NCBI GenBank assembly: GCA_024305405.1 | Contig: JAKNDB010000109.1 | Location: 5,022,001-5,086,000, forward strand | Length of the DNA: 64,000 nucleotides | Reading direction: 5' to 3' | DNA from: Dirofilaria immitis | Lineage: Eukaryota > Nematoda > Chromadorea > Rhabditida > Onchocercidae | In this document: positions 12,401-25,992 of the stretch, piece by piece | Layout: each line of letters opens with the position of its first letter | Numbering within the stretch: position 1 is the stretch's first letter | Notes under the pieces: model-generated | Database searches by the model: none | Seen by the model: only the letters and a program-made list of their open reading frames with translations | Told to the model about the DNA's origin: nothing | Program-made: the position numbers and the translations under genes

Positions 12401-14986
12401 CAATTATTTTTTCGAGTTTTTTCTGGTTTTCTTAAAACTTCGATAATTTCATCATTTAATACTAAATCTTAAAATCATCGAATTTTTTAGACATGAAAAT
12501 GACGAAATACGAGAAATATACAGAAAGGTATGACTACCGCCATTTCAAGTTATTTTTTCCCATTTTCATGTTTCAACAATATGCTATGTGTATCAAAGAC
12601 TTGAAAAGTCTTCCTTTCATCATGGTGGTGGGCAGTAAAAATAGTGTCAAAATAAGGTGAAATCAGACACGACAGATCATCATATCATGAAGATGTATAA
12701 AATATATGTTCGCAAATGGAAATGATAATCTTCACCGAAAGCGACAATAAATCTCAAGAGAGTTTTCTCATTATTTACTAGAGGAATGATTACTAAAACA
12801 TGTAAAAAGCCATGAAAAATAAGAAAAAGTGCAGCAAAAACGGAAAAGTTTCTGAGTTTTTATTCTTTAGCCAAGATTTCTAAGACAGTGAAATATAATT
12901 CTTAGTATAACTCATTGAAATAAATCGATGGTAACGAAAATTAGAAAGTGACGGCAAATGCTAGAAAAACAGGGTCCGAGAGCACTGGAAAAATAATCAA
13001 TATATGGTGTCCAAAATGCCAGAGCGTAATATAGCAAAATTTAAGACAACTTGTTAAAAATAAAAATATATTTCCAACCCACTATAAAGAAAATTCTACA
13101 ATTAAAATTACTTCAGTGACATTTATCATGTCTTTTATCAGTTGTTAAAACAAAACAGTCGTTTCAAGCAACTTACCGAGATGACGAAAACAATGTTAAA
13201 AAATAATGAGATTTTAAAATAATCTTAATATACTATTGTGTTCAGAGATCAGCAAAATCTAAAGTGATTGAAAATATAATTGTTAAAGTTCAAACGTTAC
13301 ATTTTTTTGAACATTTCAACAAATATTTCATATTCAAAACATACGAATGATCACTTTTCAACATTACTTCAAGTGATATACTACGAAGAAACGGAATAAC
13401 ATAATTGGTTGACTACCGAAGACATTTTGTATGTTTTCCAATAAATTTTTCGATTAGAATTCAAAAATTCTTTTTAACGCAATAATTTCTATCATATAGT
13501 TTAATACTCATGTGATTTATTTTTTGTAGAAATGATAAATAATGCACATAAGAAAATTATGAGACTCAATAAATATGAAGGATGCAGAATTCCGTCTTCA
13601 TACTTTCTGATAATTAAATGTTCATATTCAGCCAAGTAATTAAGTTCAACAGTTTTTAAAAACAAATAAATTTTGGCAATCTTAGCCGTTAATGAAATAG
13701 TTGATATTATTTCTCAAAAACTTATGTATATTATATCTTGTATTTCCTTCGCTGCTAGAAATCGTCTATTTCTTTTAATTCCACAAAAGCATATCAAATT
13801 TTTGATAATTATCACTTTTTGATTGTTATTATTAATGAAACAATTTAAAAACTTCCATGTTCCAAGTATAAAAGATATTCTGCAAGCTTCAATTTTTTTT
13901 TTTTTTGAGTTTTCTAGAGCTATTAAACTATCGCCGGAAAACCAATCATACTTAACAAATTCTCTAGTTTCATTCTTATATATTTAACAATTGAAATTCA
14001 TTCAAAGCTGAAGTTCTAACAGATCTATAGCTCAATCGATTTTCTAGATCAAAAATTCCATCTATACAAACAGAAATTAATTACTGAGTTTCCTTCTGAA
14101 ATTATATATGATTAAATAGTGACGATAAATCAAAAATTTTGCTAGTCTTTCTTGGCACTAAAAGCTGATTTACTATCGAAAGAAACAACAACAAAAGTGC
14201 TTCAATTACAAACTTCATTCTATCAAGGTAAAATTAAATCGTGAGTAAATGAGGATAAAAACCAACAAACACGATCGGGAATTCTTGGGCAAAGCCTGAT
14301 ACATGACAATTCTAGAATTTAAAAAGGTTCATATTTTCAACTTTTGCTTTTTCTTAGGCATCAAATTGAGCAGTCTCATTTCAGGTTATAATTAACACAT
14401 ATAGGTCTGAATAGATATGGAGATTCGAACGATCGTAGAACGGGCTGATCCGGGACATATGGAAAAGAGAATGGATATAACAATAAAAAAAAAAATGATA
14501 AAAACAAGTTAGTAGACTACACTGCTAACAATGCCTGTAGTGATTGAACAATGTTGGCGGAAGATAGACAGAGGAATAGAAGCAAGAGGATATATCCATA
14601 AATAAAAATGGTAGATGTGTTTGACGGGAAAAAGTAAAAGATAAATTGAGAAAGAAAAGGGAAGCGAAGAGTTACGAAGTGCACTTTGTGAAGTGAGCCT
14701 TTGCTCTGGAGTTAGGTCGTTGTCTTCCTCCCATCCAAACGATCACAAGGAAGTCCTGCTCCCACGGGGCTTTCCGGTCAGTCTTTCTTATGCAAACTTC
14801 ATAAGACAACTTTTTAATTATCATTAAAATGCAATTGCAATTTATAAGATATGTGTTAAATTCAAACTCTGCAATGTGCCACTTAAGTGTTACGCAATTA
14901 AAAAGCTAATGTGCGTCCTTACAGATGTTGGAGTTCCATAATTAGATGTGTTAGGTGGTCAAGTAGTTTGTTTGTAAATGTTAGAC

Positions 14987-15031
14987 AATTTTAATACATC
15001 TACTTTGGTGAAATGTAGATGTATTAAAATT
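14987..15031. repeat. Perfect 17-base inverted repeat with 11-base loop
   Basis: Left arm AATTTTAATACATCTAC (14987-15003) and right arm GTAGATGTATTAAAATT (15015-15031) are perfect reverse complements, separated by TTTGGTGAAAT. It could form a hairpin in RNA or be the end of a small foldback element. The stem is short for a microRNA precursor. Confidence 0.8.
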
Positions 15032-15940
15032 CTCTAAGAGAGATTAATTAATACTTCAACACCATTATCTGTTTAGAATTTCATCGCTTCTTCATGGTTT
15101 CTCAACCATGCTTCTGCAGCGAGCATATTTTCAGTATTCAAAATGCGCTTTCATTCTTCCTTGTCTTTCTCTTATTGTTTCTCTCGAATGTCGAGTTGCG
15201 AGAAATTACGGTTTTGAATTAACATGAAGACTATTTTTCTGAAATAAACGATCTCTCCGGTAATAAATAAATCAGATACCATTTATCCAACATATACAAT
15301 AATTAACAAAATGTTTGGGCAGTCTCTCAGCACATCGAAGTAGCACCGGACTAGCAGTGTTGCTCAAATAAAGTCTTCCAAGGTAAAATAATTTTTTCTT
15401 CCAATAAGAAGAATAAGTAGATGAACTATGGGAATGTATAATGAATAACAAAAAGAGGTTAAATTAGGCTGCCTGAGGAAGAGGAAGTATTAGTTTAAAT
15501 ATAATAATAGTTGATCTAAGTGATAAAGAATGGAACCAGATTAGAACATAAGAAAGTTAAATTAGGATTAAGAAGTGATCACTTAAGTGCGAGTAATGAA
15601 GGGACCAATCATTCTAATTTAATCCATATCAGTGAATAAATATTAAGACAAATTCTAGGCAAATCCTTGCAGATCCAGAAAGATAATGCCAATAAAATTT
15701 GTATTAAAGCAAAAGAATCGTAAACTACTTACAGTGTCTCAGTGAGAACAAGATTATTGCACTGTAGACTCGTTAGAGTTTTCATACCGTGTGAGTGAGA
15801 CAATTTCGTTGTTTTGGCATCAGCAGTAGGTGTGAGTGTGTGTATGCTGGATAATTTGGGTGTGGTTATGGGTTATGAATTTTTAGCGTCAAGAACTCTC
15901 GGTTCATTCAGGGAATGGTTTTTTTCGCTCATTGTTTCAT

Positions 15941-15949
15941 TGTTTTAGT
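15941..15949 (+). promoter_or_regulatory. Likely spliced-leader trans-splice acceptor for CLINT1
   Basis: TGTTTTAG lies 32 bases before the CLINT1 start codon, with no upstream coding exon. In nematodes such a pyrimidine-AG in a 5' leader commonly receives a spliced leader. This is inferred from position and motif only. Confidence 0.4.
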
Positions 15950-15980
15950 TTGGACAGTTTCAAGCAGTATAAGTGAAGCC

Positions 15981-18900
15981 ATGTCGGATCTGTTGAGTGG
16001 CATTGCGAGTTTCACAAAAACAGTAGCCGACTCGTTCAATACATATGAAATCAGGAAACTTGGTGACAAAGTGTAAGCGATCTTACTGATTTTCGGAAGT
16101 TATTTCCTGGAACTGTGAGTTCAGTTCAATCAGTCATTTAATTAGTTCTAAACACGTTGTACATTATGCCGCCAATTACTTTTTCTAAGTAATCCATGTT
16201 TGAAATGTCCAATTTATTAAGTTGGTATCTTATATGTAGTAGCTATTAGTGAATTGCGTTGTTTTTTCTTGGTGTGAAACTTATTTCTTTTTAATTTGAG
16301 TTGGATTTTCCAGTCTAACTATTTGGTAATTTTTTCAGGCAGGGGATGGTAATGAATTATACAGAAGCGGAAAGTAAGGTCCGAGAAGCAACAAACGAAG
16401 ATCCTTGGGGACCAACAGGGCCTCAAATGGCTGAAATTGCGCATATGACATATCAATATGATGCGTTTCCCGAAGTCATGAGTATGCTCTGGAAGCGCAT
16501 GCTACAAGACAACAAAAATGCATGGAGACGAGTATACAAGGCAAGAACATTTTGTGATATATGCTGGTACGAAGAAATGTCTGTAGAATCAATAGCTTTA
16601 TTCAAAATGATTTAGATTAAAGATTTTAGGGAGCAAAACTCGACTTTATTTGTTGTTCTTGATCATGGTACTTCTTTCTGCAACAAGATTATGATGCTTT
16701 TCTACAAGTCTCTATAATATTGTACTTGTTCTTCCAGTCCTTAACACTGCTACACTATTTGTTAAAAATGGTAGTGAGCGAGTAGTGAGCAATGCACGTG
16801 ATCATTTATTTGAGATGCGTACGTTGGAGTCTTATAAATTTATTGATGAAAAAGGAAAAGATCAGGGACTTAACGGTATAGTTTATTTTTTATTTCCTTG
16901 TGATTCTATGATTTTGATTTTTCTAGGTAATTTACGTAAGCACAGCATATTAAAAAAAAAAAAAAAAAAAAAAAACGGTTATATGATTCAACTGTGAAAG
17001 TTTCAATATCATTAATTTAATTGGTAAATTTGTTGAGATTTAATGTACTGAAATCCTGAGCCTTCAACTATGGGAAAGAAGTTTGAATTACTATTGTTAT
17101 GATCAGTTTTTGTTTATAGTACGACATCGGGTTAGCGTTTTGTTCGAATTAATTCAAGATGATGATAAATTAAAGGCAGAGCGAAAAAAAGCAAAATTAG
17201 AAGGCAAGGAAAAATACAAGGGCTACTCAAAAGACGATATACGTTGTGGACAAGCTATCTTCAGTTAGTTATCGGAACTTTTTCAACATAATCAAAACAA
17301 AATATTAGTTTAAAAAAGAACTAGTTTCGCATTTTATATCAATTTTGGTTCCACATAGAATCAGTATTGCCTCTACATACAAGTACAGCGTATGTTTTTG
17401 TAATATTATAGTAGTTCAACAAACGTTTGTAGAGTAATGCAGACAAAAGTGTTCAGTGTGGTGTAATGTGCTACTGATACTAAGAGTTAAAAATTTTTTG
17501 TACGTCTCCTGTAAAACAACTAGTATGGAAGTGAAGGATGCATACTGAGTCATTCGGCAGTGTAGGAAGTTGTCGTCTGTTGATCAAATCAGGTACAAAC
17601 TTATCTGACTTTCACAAGGCATTCAAAGCTAAATAAAATTCTGTATGATTATCTTGTGGATTAAAGAATTATATTTTTTCCTCTTTCAGATAGTAATAGT
17701 GGAGGAAATCTTACCAGCGGGAGAAACAGCAGTGATTTTTCAAAGAGGCGGAGTTCATGTGATGAAGATGGAAGGTTGTTTTTTCTTATATTATTCTACT
17801 GATGAATATTACTGTACTAAACCAGTAGCATTTTGCTTTTAGGGATTCTTATCGTCATCGCGAAGTAAACTCATTCCAGTTCCCAGACGAAGAAATCAGC
17901 CACGGTGGAGGTGATAGTCCAGAACTCGGTATACGGGAGGTTGGTTGGAAACGGATTTGGCAGCTACTTTTGATTATAAGCGATCGAATTATTCAGTTTT
18001 CTACAATTTTAGTTTTTATTTTGTAATGTTTACCAGATACTTGCAGCACACCCCAGAGGCGATTAATCAAGAAATAGAGGACGATGAAGAATTCGGTGAT
18101 TTTGCTCTCGCTCGTAATCTTCAGTTTCAATATCAAAAGATTCAGCACCGTCGTTAGTAACAACCCAATCACAACCTACTCATAAGCCTTATCCACTGCA
18201 GGCTACTGATGCACGAGTTCCTGCTGTTGTACCTCCTCCTCCTACTTGTTCAAATGTAATAGCTACAACAGTAAAACATCCCGGCAGTGGCGATTTTCTA
18301 CAAAATAAACCAATCAACGGTACTATCATAGATTGACTTATTTTTTTATGGACTAGTTTTCGAAAATGTAGTATATTGACAAGGCCGTAACAGTACTGCT
18401 GCCTCTTTTCATTACGTCTTTTCTCCTAATCGTAACTGTTGAAAATTTCAAAAGCGATTGAAATCAAAATAAAATATTTTTGAGTGTTTCGATTTCTTAG
18501 CTAAGCTGTTACCTCGAAACTCCTTGTTAGGTAGATCCTTGAAGTACTTATATTATTTTCGAAACACTCTGTTCAATGACAAATCAGACAAGAAGTCGAT
18601 TACGATATACTTTTCATATCATTTTATTTTGCTTAGCAGTCACTTTATGTATTACAAATATATGTATATATTTCTTTATCTAACTAGTTAGTGATCTCCT
18701 CCCTCTCCTCTTTTATCCTTCTTTGCCCATGTAAAGTTTCATAAATTCGATGGTCCATTACGCAGTGCAGATAATTTATATAATTCAGATGAAACCAGTT
18801 CAAAAAAACCAGCACAAATCAATTTTCTCTATGCAATTTCATCTTGACAAATATTTGCATTAAGGTTTTATACTAAAGAAATTCTCGTAGCTTGCTACTG

Positions 18901-21189
18901 AATTTATTACTGATGAAGGTAATTGAATTATGCAAGAATACGAGGAAAAAATTGTTCAGTCTGTATGGGTCAACTAGGGAAGTGAATTGGAAGGTGATAG
19001 ATTAGGTTGGATAATATTTCAAGAATCTACAAGGGTGAAACAGGAACATTAGCTGGAGAATCAACTAATAGTTTCTGAGCATGCATCAAAAGAAACATGC
19101 TGTGTACATTAAGTCTATCATAAGAATGTGGTAGTGAAGAAGGAATTATGATCAGAGAACTGTCAAAAATATAAATATTGGCAAATTTAATTGGCAGGTT
19201 TTAAGAAGTCGATCCAAGCATTTTAATCTATTCTTGTACAGTCTTCAGTTCGGATATCTTTTGAGATATAATTTGGCTTTTGTGGTTACAGTTCATTATT
19301 TCTGTTAACTGTTTTTGTACTTGTGGTTACAGTTCATTATTTCTGTTAACTATTCATCTACATACATCCAATAGCTTATTTGCTGCAACTAATTGTTTTT
19401 ATTATGTGTTGTCACCAGCTGAAGTTGCTTTTAAAGTACAAAAATTTCAGTGTATAGAATGAGTTTGATGTTCATTAAATGATCTTTACGTTAGACATTA
19501 AAATAATATTGATAAAGGGAATGGTGCAAATAATACTAGAACTAAATTGAACTTCTCAGGATACCCAAATCATTGAAATTTGTTTTGAATTTTTTAGATC
19601 TGCTTGGATTAGTTGAATTCAATAGTAACGGCAATACGACCACTTTGCAGCCTCCGTTAGTGAAAGTTGTGGATCAGATAACCAGTATTCAACAACCTAT
19701 TTCGCCATTGCTCTCTGGAAGTTTATCTCCTGAGTATGTCGATCTTTTTTCTGCTTCAATGTGTTTTTTTTTTTTTGCAACACTGTCGACCAATATTATG
19801 ATGGAAGTCGTTTGCCAAACTTATCAATTAACATATTTTTTTGTTTTTTTGACGAAACTGTATTTTTATTCCATGCTTATTCCAAAACTGCTTATTGAAC
19901 TGAGGTTTTCTGGCTGACTTCAGATATCTTGAAGAAATTGCATTCTAATATTAGTATTTGAATTTTTGGAGCATGTATAAATTTTTGAACTATTTTCCAT
20001 TAATTTGATATTTTCATTCTAGATTAGCATCAAATACTGGATTTTCAAACGCAAATCAACAATGTTTATCTGCTGCTGTACCATCTTTTGAATTTGCTGA
20101 TTCTGTTACTTTGCCCTCAGCTGAAACAGCTACACAAGAAACATTTTCATCCGTATTGGGTGGCAGTGCTACTCTTTTTTCAGATTGGGATGACGTATCT
20201 GCAGATCATGTGCCTTTAGCTGATACTACTGTGCAGTCACCTCTTCAAAACAGTCTCCTTTAGCTGCATCTACTCCATTAGTATGTTGCTGGAGGATCGA
20301 ACTTCCCAAACTGTAATTAGTGAAAGAATAAGAAATGTTAGATACTGCATAAATTGTAAACCTAAAATAAGATAGTTGGCAATGGATTTTTTCAGGAAGT
20401 AGTAGTTATCGGCCGGATATGACTTTTTGCCTTGATTTTCATGCAGAAAGAAAAGGCTCTACTAGGCCTAATCTTCATTAAATCTTTCAGAGTTGCGTAG
20501 TTTTTCGTCCATTGCTTTATTCATTGTGAAAAGGATACTATTCTCAGAAATATGATTATTAATGCAAACCGTTCTTTTTGCCTTTGTTCTCTACTTTTTG
20601 ATCATTAATTTCAAATATTATTTCTTCAGATGCCAGTGCCTATGCACTCTGTTTCCGTTATTCCATTACACGTAAATGTGCCTTCTCCACAAATGGAACA
20701 GGTTTCGAAATCAACTGTGGTCAGTTTTATAAATTTATTGATCTTTATAATCTCTTTTTGTGCGTTTGACCAATACCAATCATGAAATTTTGTTGTTTAT
20801 CTATTATCTTTTGGAAATATGTGAAGCAAAATTGTGTTTGCAGAAAATTCCATCGACATGGGCAGATGCATCAAGCAAAGTGAATATTAGTTTGGATGAT
20901 CTGGGTATGAAAAAGAAACCGCAAAAACATTCTGTACCAATGAATCAAATGACTACTTTAATGTCTGTGTCAACAACAGGTATATATCATCAGTGTAGAT
21001 AATTTATGTGAAACGATAGTGATGTTTTTTGTTCAGGGTATATGTATAAATTGTTTTTGATGTCTTGGGAAAAGATTTGGCTTTAGAAGTTGAATTCCAG
21101 ACAAAGACTTACTCGCGAAGTCGATTGTTTTCACCAATGCACCTCAACAGCGAGTGTCTTCGGATGACATGTTAGATTTGCTAAGATGA
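15981..21189 (+). CDS. Clathrin interactor 1 / epsinR (ENTH-domain protein), twelve exons
   Basis: An epsin-related adaptor of clathrin traffic between trans-Golgi and endosomes. Exons are 15981-16072, 16339-16540, 16738-16875, 17120-17242 (or 17263), 17690-17774, 17843-17939, 18047-18319, 19598-19733, 20023-20280, 20630-20719, 20844-20979 and 21101-21189. The N-terminus is an ENTH domain with VMNYTEAESKVREATNEDPW, WKRMLQDNKNAWRRVYK, NGSERVVSNARDH, FIDEKGKDQGLN and a basic run like QDDDKLKAERKKAK. The tail has DDEEFGDF and LFSDW, resembling gamma-ear binding motifs, and DLLGL. It ends with a CLINT1-like block (STWADASSKVNISLDDLG, then MNQM) and VSSDDMLDLLR. The second intron uses a GC donor (AAG|GCAAGA). 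One A appears missing at 16764-16768, 18116-18117 and 20247-20250. Restoring these gives about 573 residues with all phases consistent. The exon 4 end is ambiguous. Confidence 0.9.
19280..19351 (+). repeat. Tandem duplication inside a CLINT1 intron
   Basis: A 31-base unit starting TTGTGGTTACAGTTCATTAT and ending CTGTTAACT occurs at 19280-19310 and again at 19321-19351, a period of 41 bases. The copies are identical, so the duplication is recent. Confidence 0.8.
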
Positions 21190-24100
21190 AATTCACGAAT
21201 GTGGTGAATCAATCATCAACAGTTTGTGAGCAAACGATTACTCGCTGTAAGATGATTTTCCTTGAAAAACTATATTGTGTTTCAGTATTTACTGTTCTGG
21301 GAATTTTTAACTTCTATTTGCTTTCTGCTTATTTCTATGCTGATAATATCAACTTTTTCACTTATTCGGAGGTATAAATTCATATCTAAGAAAAGACATT
21401 TTCTGCACATATTCAGTTAGCGTTTAAATGTCTATAACAATATTTTGCTTAAAAATCGTTGTCTTTAAAAAACAGTTGATCTGTACAAAAAACTGATATA
21501 TGTTATATGTTTTCTGTTTGCAAATGCTGTATGGAATTACCATTTGATTTGAATAGAACCAGTTAGAATCGTTCTTTTGCGTTTTCTTTTTGTTTTGAAA
21601 AATGACTATACTGTTGGGAAACTGTACTGCAAAAGTAGCATATTAACAGAAATATTTTTTAGAAGTACGAATGCTTCATGCATCGTGACTTATGAAAATT
21701 TGTCTTATTGTCTTTGTGGTGTATAATTACATGAAGTGCTTCTTTAGAGTGTCTGTTGCGAATTATGACTTCATATGTGATATATATCTTCGTGATTTTT
21801 TTGTCACAAGCTCATTTACTGACCTTCAGTATCGAATGAAGTACTTAGTATGTAATTTTTTTCCGAGAAATTTCTGGGTTCATTAATCAGGTTGCTGATA
21901 ATTTAGTCAAATAGTATGAAATTTTCATGAGATTGTAAAACTACTACATATCGTTATTTATTATTCAAATCTTTCAATTGTCGTATATCAATTTTATTAT
22001 CATTGAGTTAATTCATTTTTTTGGCCTTATTAGTTTTCTGATAGTCATTTCATTATTACGGAATTTAAATATTAATGGTTTATATCACAGATATTTATTT
22101 CTGGATGGATGATGAGATAGCGCTTCGATGTTTAAATTTTAGTGAATTGATATAATTTCTTTATTTGAGATTTAGTTGTCGCATTGTTCATTTAAAAATA
22201 TCATGTTTCCTTGGCGATGTAGATTTGGATGGTAATGGCTGAGAGTGTAAAGTTTTCCATATCATCTGATAAGGGACTTTCTGTTATGTGTTTCTCTCTT
22301 GAATTATTTGTTTCGTGCAGAAAATACTTAATTTACCCTTTCGGACCGATAAAAATGTTTGTTAAAATGGGTCTTGCTACATTTCCATTAATTTCTCTGT
22401 TTGTTTGACAGTGATTGTAAAATCGTTGTCCCGCATAAGTCTTCTCAGCTAATGGTACGTTGTATGAAGAATTTAAACAATAAGGTTTACAATTTTGATA
22501 TCAGTTTTGTCATATATATAAGTGCTTTGAGTATTTTTTTAACTCGATGTAGCATTCTGTCATGAATTTTTCATTCCTTGGGACTACTATTTTGTTAAAT
22601 CATGTAAAGACAATCGATTATTGATTTCACATTGCATTATGAAGTCTTCCTTTATTGTTCAATATTCAAGTTCGTTAATCGACTAGATTTTTTCGTGGAA
22701 AGGGTTTTAAAGCTTAATTATGATGTTTTATATTGGTTTTCAAAGTTTTCGTAGTTTTCCTCTAATTTTAGTTGTTCGTATTTAAACATATATTTAATAA
22801 TGGTTTTCTAGATGGAGAGATGAAATGATGTAAGACATATTAGTATTATGCTTATATTGTGTATATTTTCGACCTTAGATTATATAAATACATACTAACT
22901 ATACAATTCTCATATTTATTGTGTCTTATTTTCCGGTGGGGAGAATAAATGTTACTGATATGTCGTCTTGAAAGAAGGAATTCGATCTTCTAGTTTGATA
23001 TTTTAACTGTGCCGGTAAAAACATACATTTGCAATCAGTTGTATATGAACTGTGATACGCGAAAATAAAAACGGAGGATGAGAATGATTTTTTTGAAAAT
23101 ATTCCAATTTTCTCATAGATGTGTGGAGCAAGATATCCATGCGGTAAGTTTGCACATCTTTCCGAGCTGAAGTTGTATTCTAAATCACATTTTGAATAAC
23201 ACGGGAGGGTGCTGCTGTCTGAATGAAAAGCACAGTTTTTAGCTGAAGCCTTTCATTCTGGCAATCATAATGATTATTTAATTAGTAGGCATAGAGTGTT
23301 AGCATTTGAGAGTGAAAACATCTGTTAAACATTAATTTGCATGAGCAGAGAAACAAGTAATCGATATGCTTTGCACAAATCTTTGGGGATTCGACAATCC
23401 CACATTAGTTTCTAACTGCTAATGAAGAATCGCTGGTGCTCTAAAAACATTGTATCTGATATTCCTGAAAATTCAACGGGTGTGTTGGCTACTACGGTCA
23501 GTTCCACGCATCTGGTTTGCGAATCCATATTTTTTTTTATATTCATTACTTGCATTGCAAGTCGTATTAAGTCCATATCTTCGCTCTCATGGCTCATTCG
23601 GATTTATTGTTCACTCATTTAACGAAAAAAGTCAATGCGCAGTAATTTTCAAGGTTGTTTTAATAATTAAGATCTTTAATATTGACGCAAAGAATACATT
23701 TTAAAATTAAATCATTGATTTTCCTGCAGATGGTGTGTTTAGTGAGTGATGAGTATGTGCAACGTCTTTAATAGTTAATTGAATTATGAAAAATTCTGCT
23801 GAAAAAATAGCTCTATTTCAGCTGCATTAAAAAAATACTTATTATACTTTGCTACAAGCTTTACTTCCATTATGTTTCTTTTTATTTTCACTTCTTGTTG
23901 ATTTCGTTCTGATTAGGCCGCATTACATTTCCATACTTGTTAGAAAATGAATGAACTGATTGACATTAGTGTTACCTGTTCGACAGATATACTTCTAGGA
24001 TGGATCACATATTTAGTGCAAAAGGCTCATATATTTAGTTCAAACTGTTAGTGCATACAATTCGACAAATCCTTACTAACAACTAAGTTTTCGTTTTGCT

Positions 24101-25342
24101 CTACTAAATCTTCGTAAAATATGATAAAGATTTTATGTCACTTTTTTTATCACTGAAGTTAGAATTCAGTAGGAAGCATTTGGAAACTAATAGGATGAGA
24201 GTAGTAGAAAGTGATTTGTTATCAGTAAAATATGATTATTACTCTTAACAGAAAAATTTGTAATCTTAGTATAACGGTGAAGGGAAGAAGTTCGCAGCAT
24301 CCATTTCTTGCGAGCTATCTCATGTGATGATAATTGGTCTTGAACTGCGAAGAAAATGTAAGCTACTTTTAGATACATCTTGACTTCTCGGTTTTCATTT
24401 TTACGCCTACACGTCACTGTTGAAGGATTTGAAATCTAGTTGGATTGAGAAGTCGATCATGTTTTCCAAGAAGTTGAGGGTACATTTGCGATTTAAGAGA
24501 CAACTTGTTAATGTAAGTTGAAATAAGTTGAAATATTAAACGTAAGGTGACGAGATGGTATAGCAGTTCTTTAGTTTGCGGAAGATTACATAAACTTTAC
24601 TCATTGTATTTCTTTACCGTATGGATATTATCAAAACTCTCAAGCTCATAAAAGTCAACGTCCATATCACAACAGTAACAATAAGAGGGTTGTGAGGTTG
24701 CTCGTGATAAACTCCATTTAACTTCCAACTTTATTAAATCTTTCTATGCAGTTATAGCTCTGTCTATGCAATGGAGCGGAGAGATGAACGCCAAAAATTA
24801 GATTATTTCGAGATTTAAAACAATAAAATCGATAGTCATAATCAGACGATAACAACGATAGAGGTCGTCGGTAAATGCATTTCGGTGATAAGAGGCTCTT
24901 AAAATGGAAATAAACCTGAGTGCAGAAATTAGGGATATTGCTTTGGTATAAAATTTTATAATTATTACGTAAAAACTCTTCTTTCGTTTGACCAAGACAG
25001 TATGGGTTCCGAAATCAATTGGATTTCTTCAATTTATGCGATGAAGGAGGGAGTTGCTTCTATATTTTTCATAAAATTTTCTTCATTTTTCAGATAAATG
25101 TATGACAATCCTTTTCTACTTGTGATATTCAGTATGAAGTATCATTTAAATGACTAGTGTTCACTGCTGCCTTACAATCGCGATCTTCTCATCTTCAGAT
25201 CCTTTCATCTTCCCAAAGCTATCTTATTGTATCTTATTATTCTAAAAAAATTATCTTCCCATTGACATTTCGCAAATTCTGTAGTTTATTTATGACTTAA
25301 TGAGTGGGAATGCAGAAATGAGTTAGTGATATGTGTAAAATA

Positions 25343-25391
25343 CTTAATAAATATTTTGTGAATAATTGGGAAAGAAACATCTCACTAATAT
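25343..25391 (+). repeat. 49-base direct repeat, copy 1
   Basis: Begins CTTAATAAATATTTTGTG and ends CATCTCACTAATAT. An identical copy lies at 25944-25992, 601 bases downstream in the same orientation. Exact identity over 49 bases in A/T-rich intergenic DNA means a recent duplication, an assembly artefact, or ends of a small mobile element. Confidence 0.85.
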
Positions 25392-25943
25392 AGGCAGTGC
25401 GACTTCCAATCAGTTGATGTAAAATCATTTACGCATATGCGAAGATGTTGTTTACAATGAAGTAAAATGAATCAAGAAGTTCACTTCCATATGTTGCTCG
25501 GCCTCATCCAAGTTTAGTGTACACATAATTTGTTAAGGTGCATCAGCTTTATCATAATTATGTAATAGGTCTAATCAATCTTGCATCATTATTTAAAATT
25601 AGATTTCTTTACTCTACACTTGACTTGCGTTGTGTAACCTAATATTTTCATAAACTTTTTATATATATGTAAAGAAGTATCATAATATATAGAGAGAGAA
25701 GAAAAATTAATATAGAACATCAAATAAAATCAATTGCTCCAGCCAGAAGTAAGTTTTTGTACAGTAATAGTCCGAAATGAAATTGATAATCGGTTTGATA
25801 GTCAGATCTCGATCTTTTGTCACACTTTTTTTTATTAGTTTTTAATTAGATTATCATTTGTAAAAATAAGTGAAGACCGAAAAAGCCAATAATGATAAAT
25901 AAAGCATGTAGTAACGCTTAGGACAAAGATAAATGACGTGCGT

Positions 25944-25992
25944 CTTAATAAATATTTTGTGAATAATTGGGAAAGAAACATCTCACTAATAT
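25944..25992 (+). repeat. 49-base direct repeat, copy 2
   Basis: Identical to 25343-25391. The 552 bases between the copies show no open frame, terminal inverted repeat or other transposon sign that I can see. Confidence 0.85.

Larger units (their letters stand above)
9486..15980. other. Intergenic stretch between arrestin-domain gene and CLINT1
   Basis: About 6.5 kb without a supported gene. Contents are A/T-rich sequence, poly-T runs (for example near 11635 and 13898), one long inverted repeat at 14987-15031, and TG-rich sequence near 15830-15845 in the likely CLINT1 promoter. Open frames here are below 70 codons and lack splice context. Confidence 0.5.

Noticed and set aside
16951..16974. 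Run of about 22 A after CLINT1 exon 3, suggesting a retrocopy tail
   Set aside because: It lies inside an intron of an intron-containing gene; a simple homopolymer is enough to explain it.
23412..23597. Minus-strand open frame MSHESEDMDLIRLAMQVMN
   Set aside because: Coding-like composition but short, isolated and overlapped by two equally long frames on the other strand.
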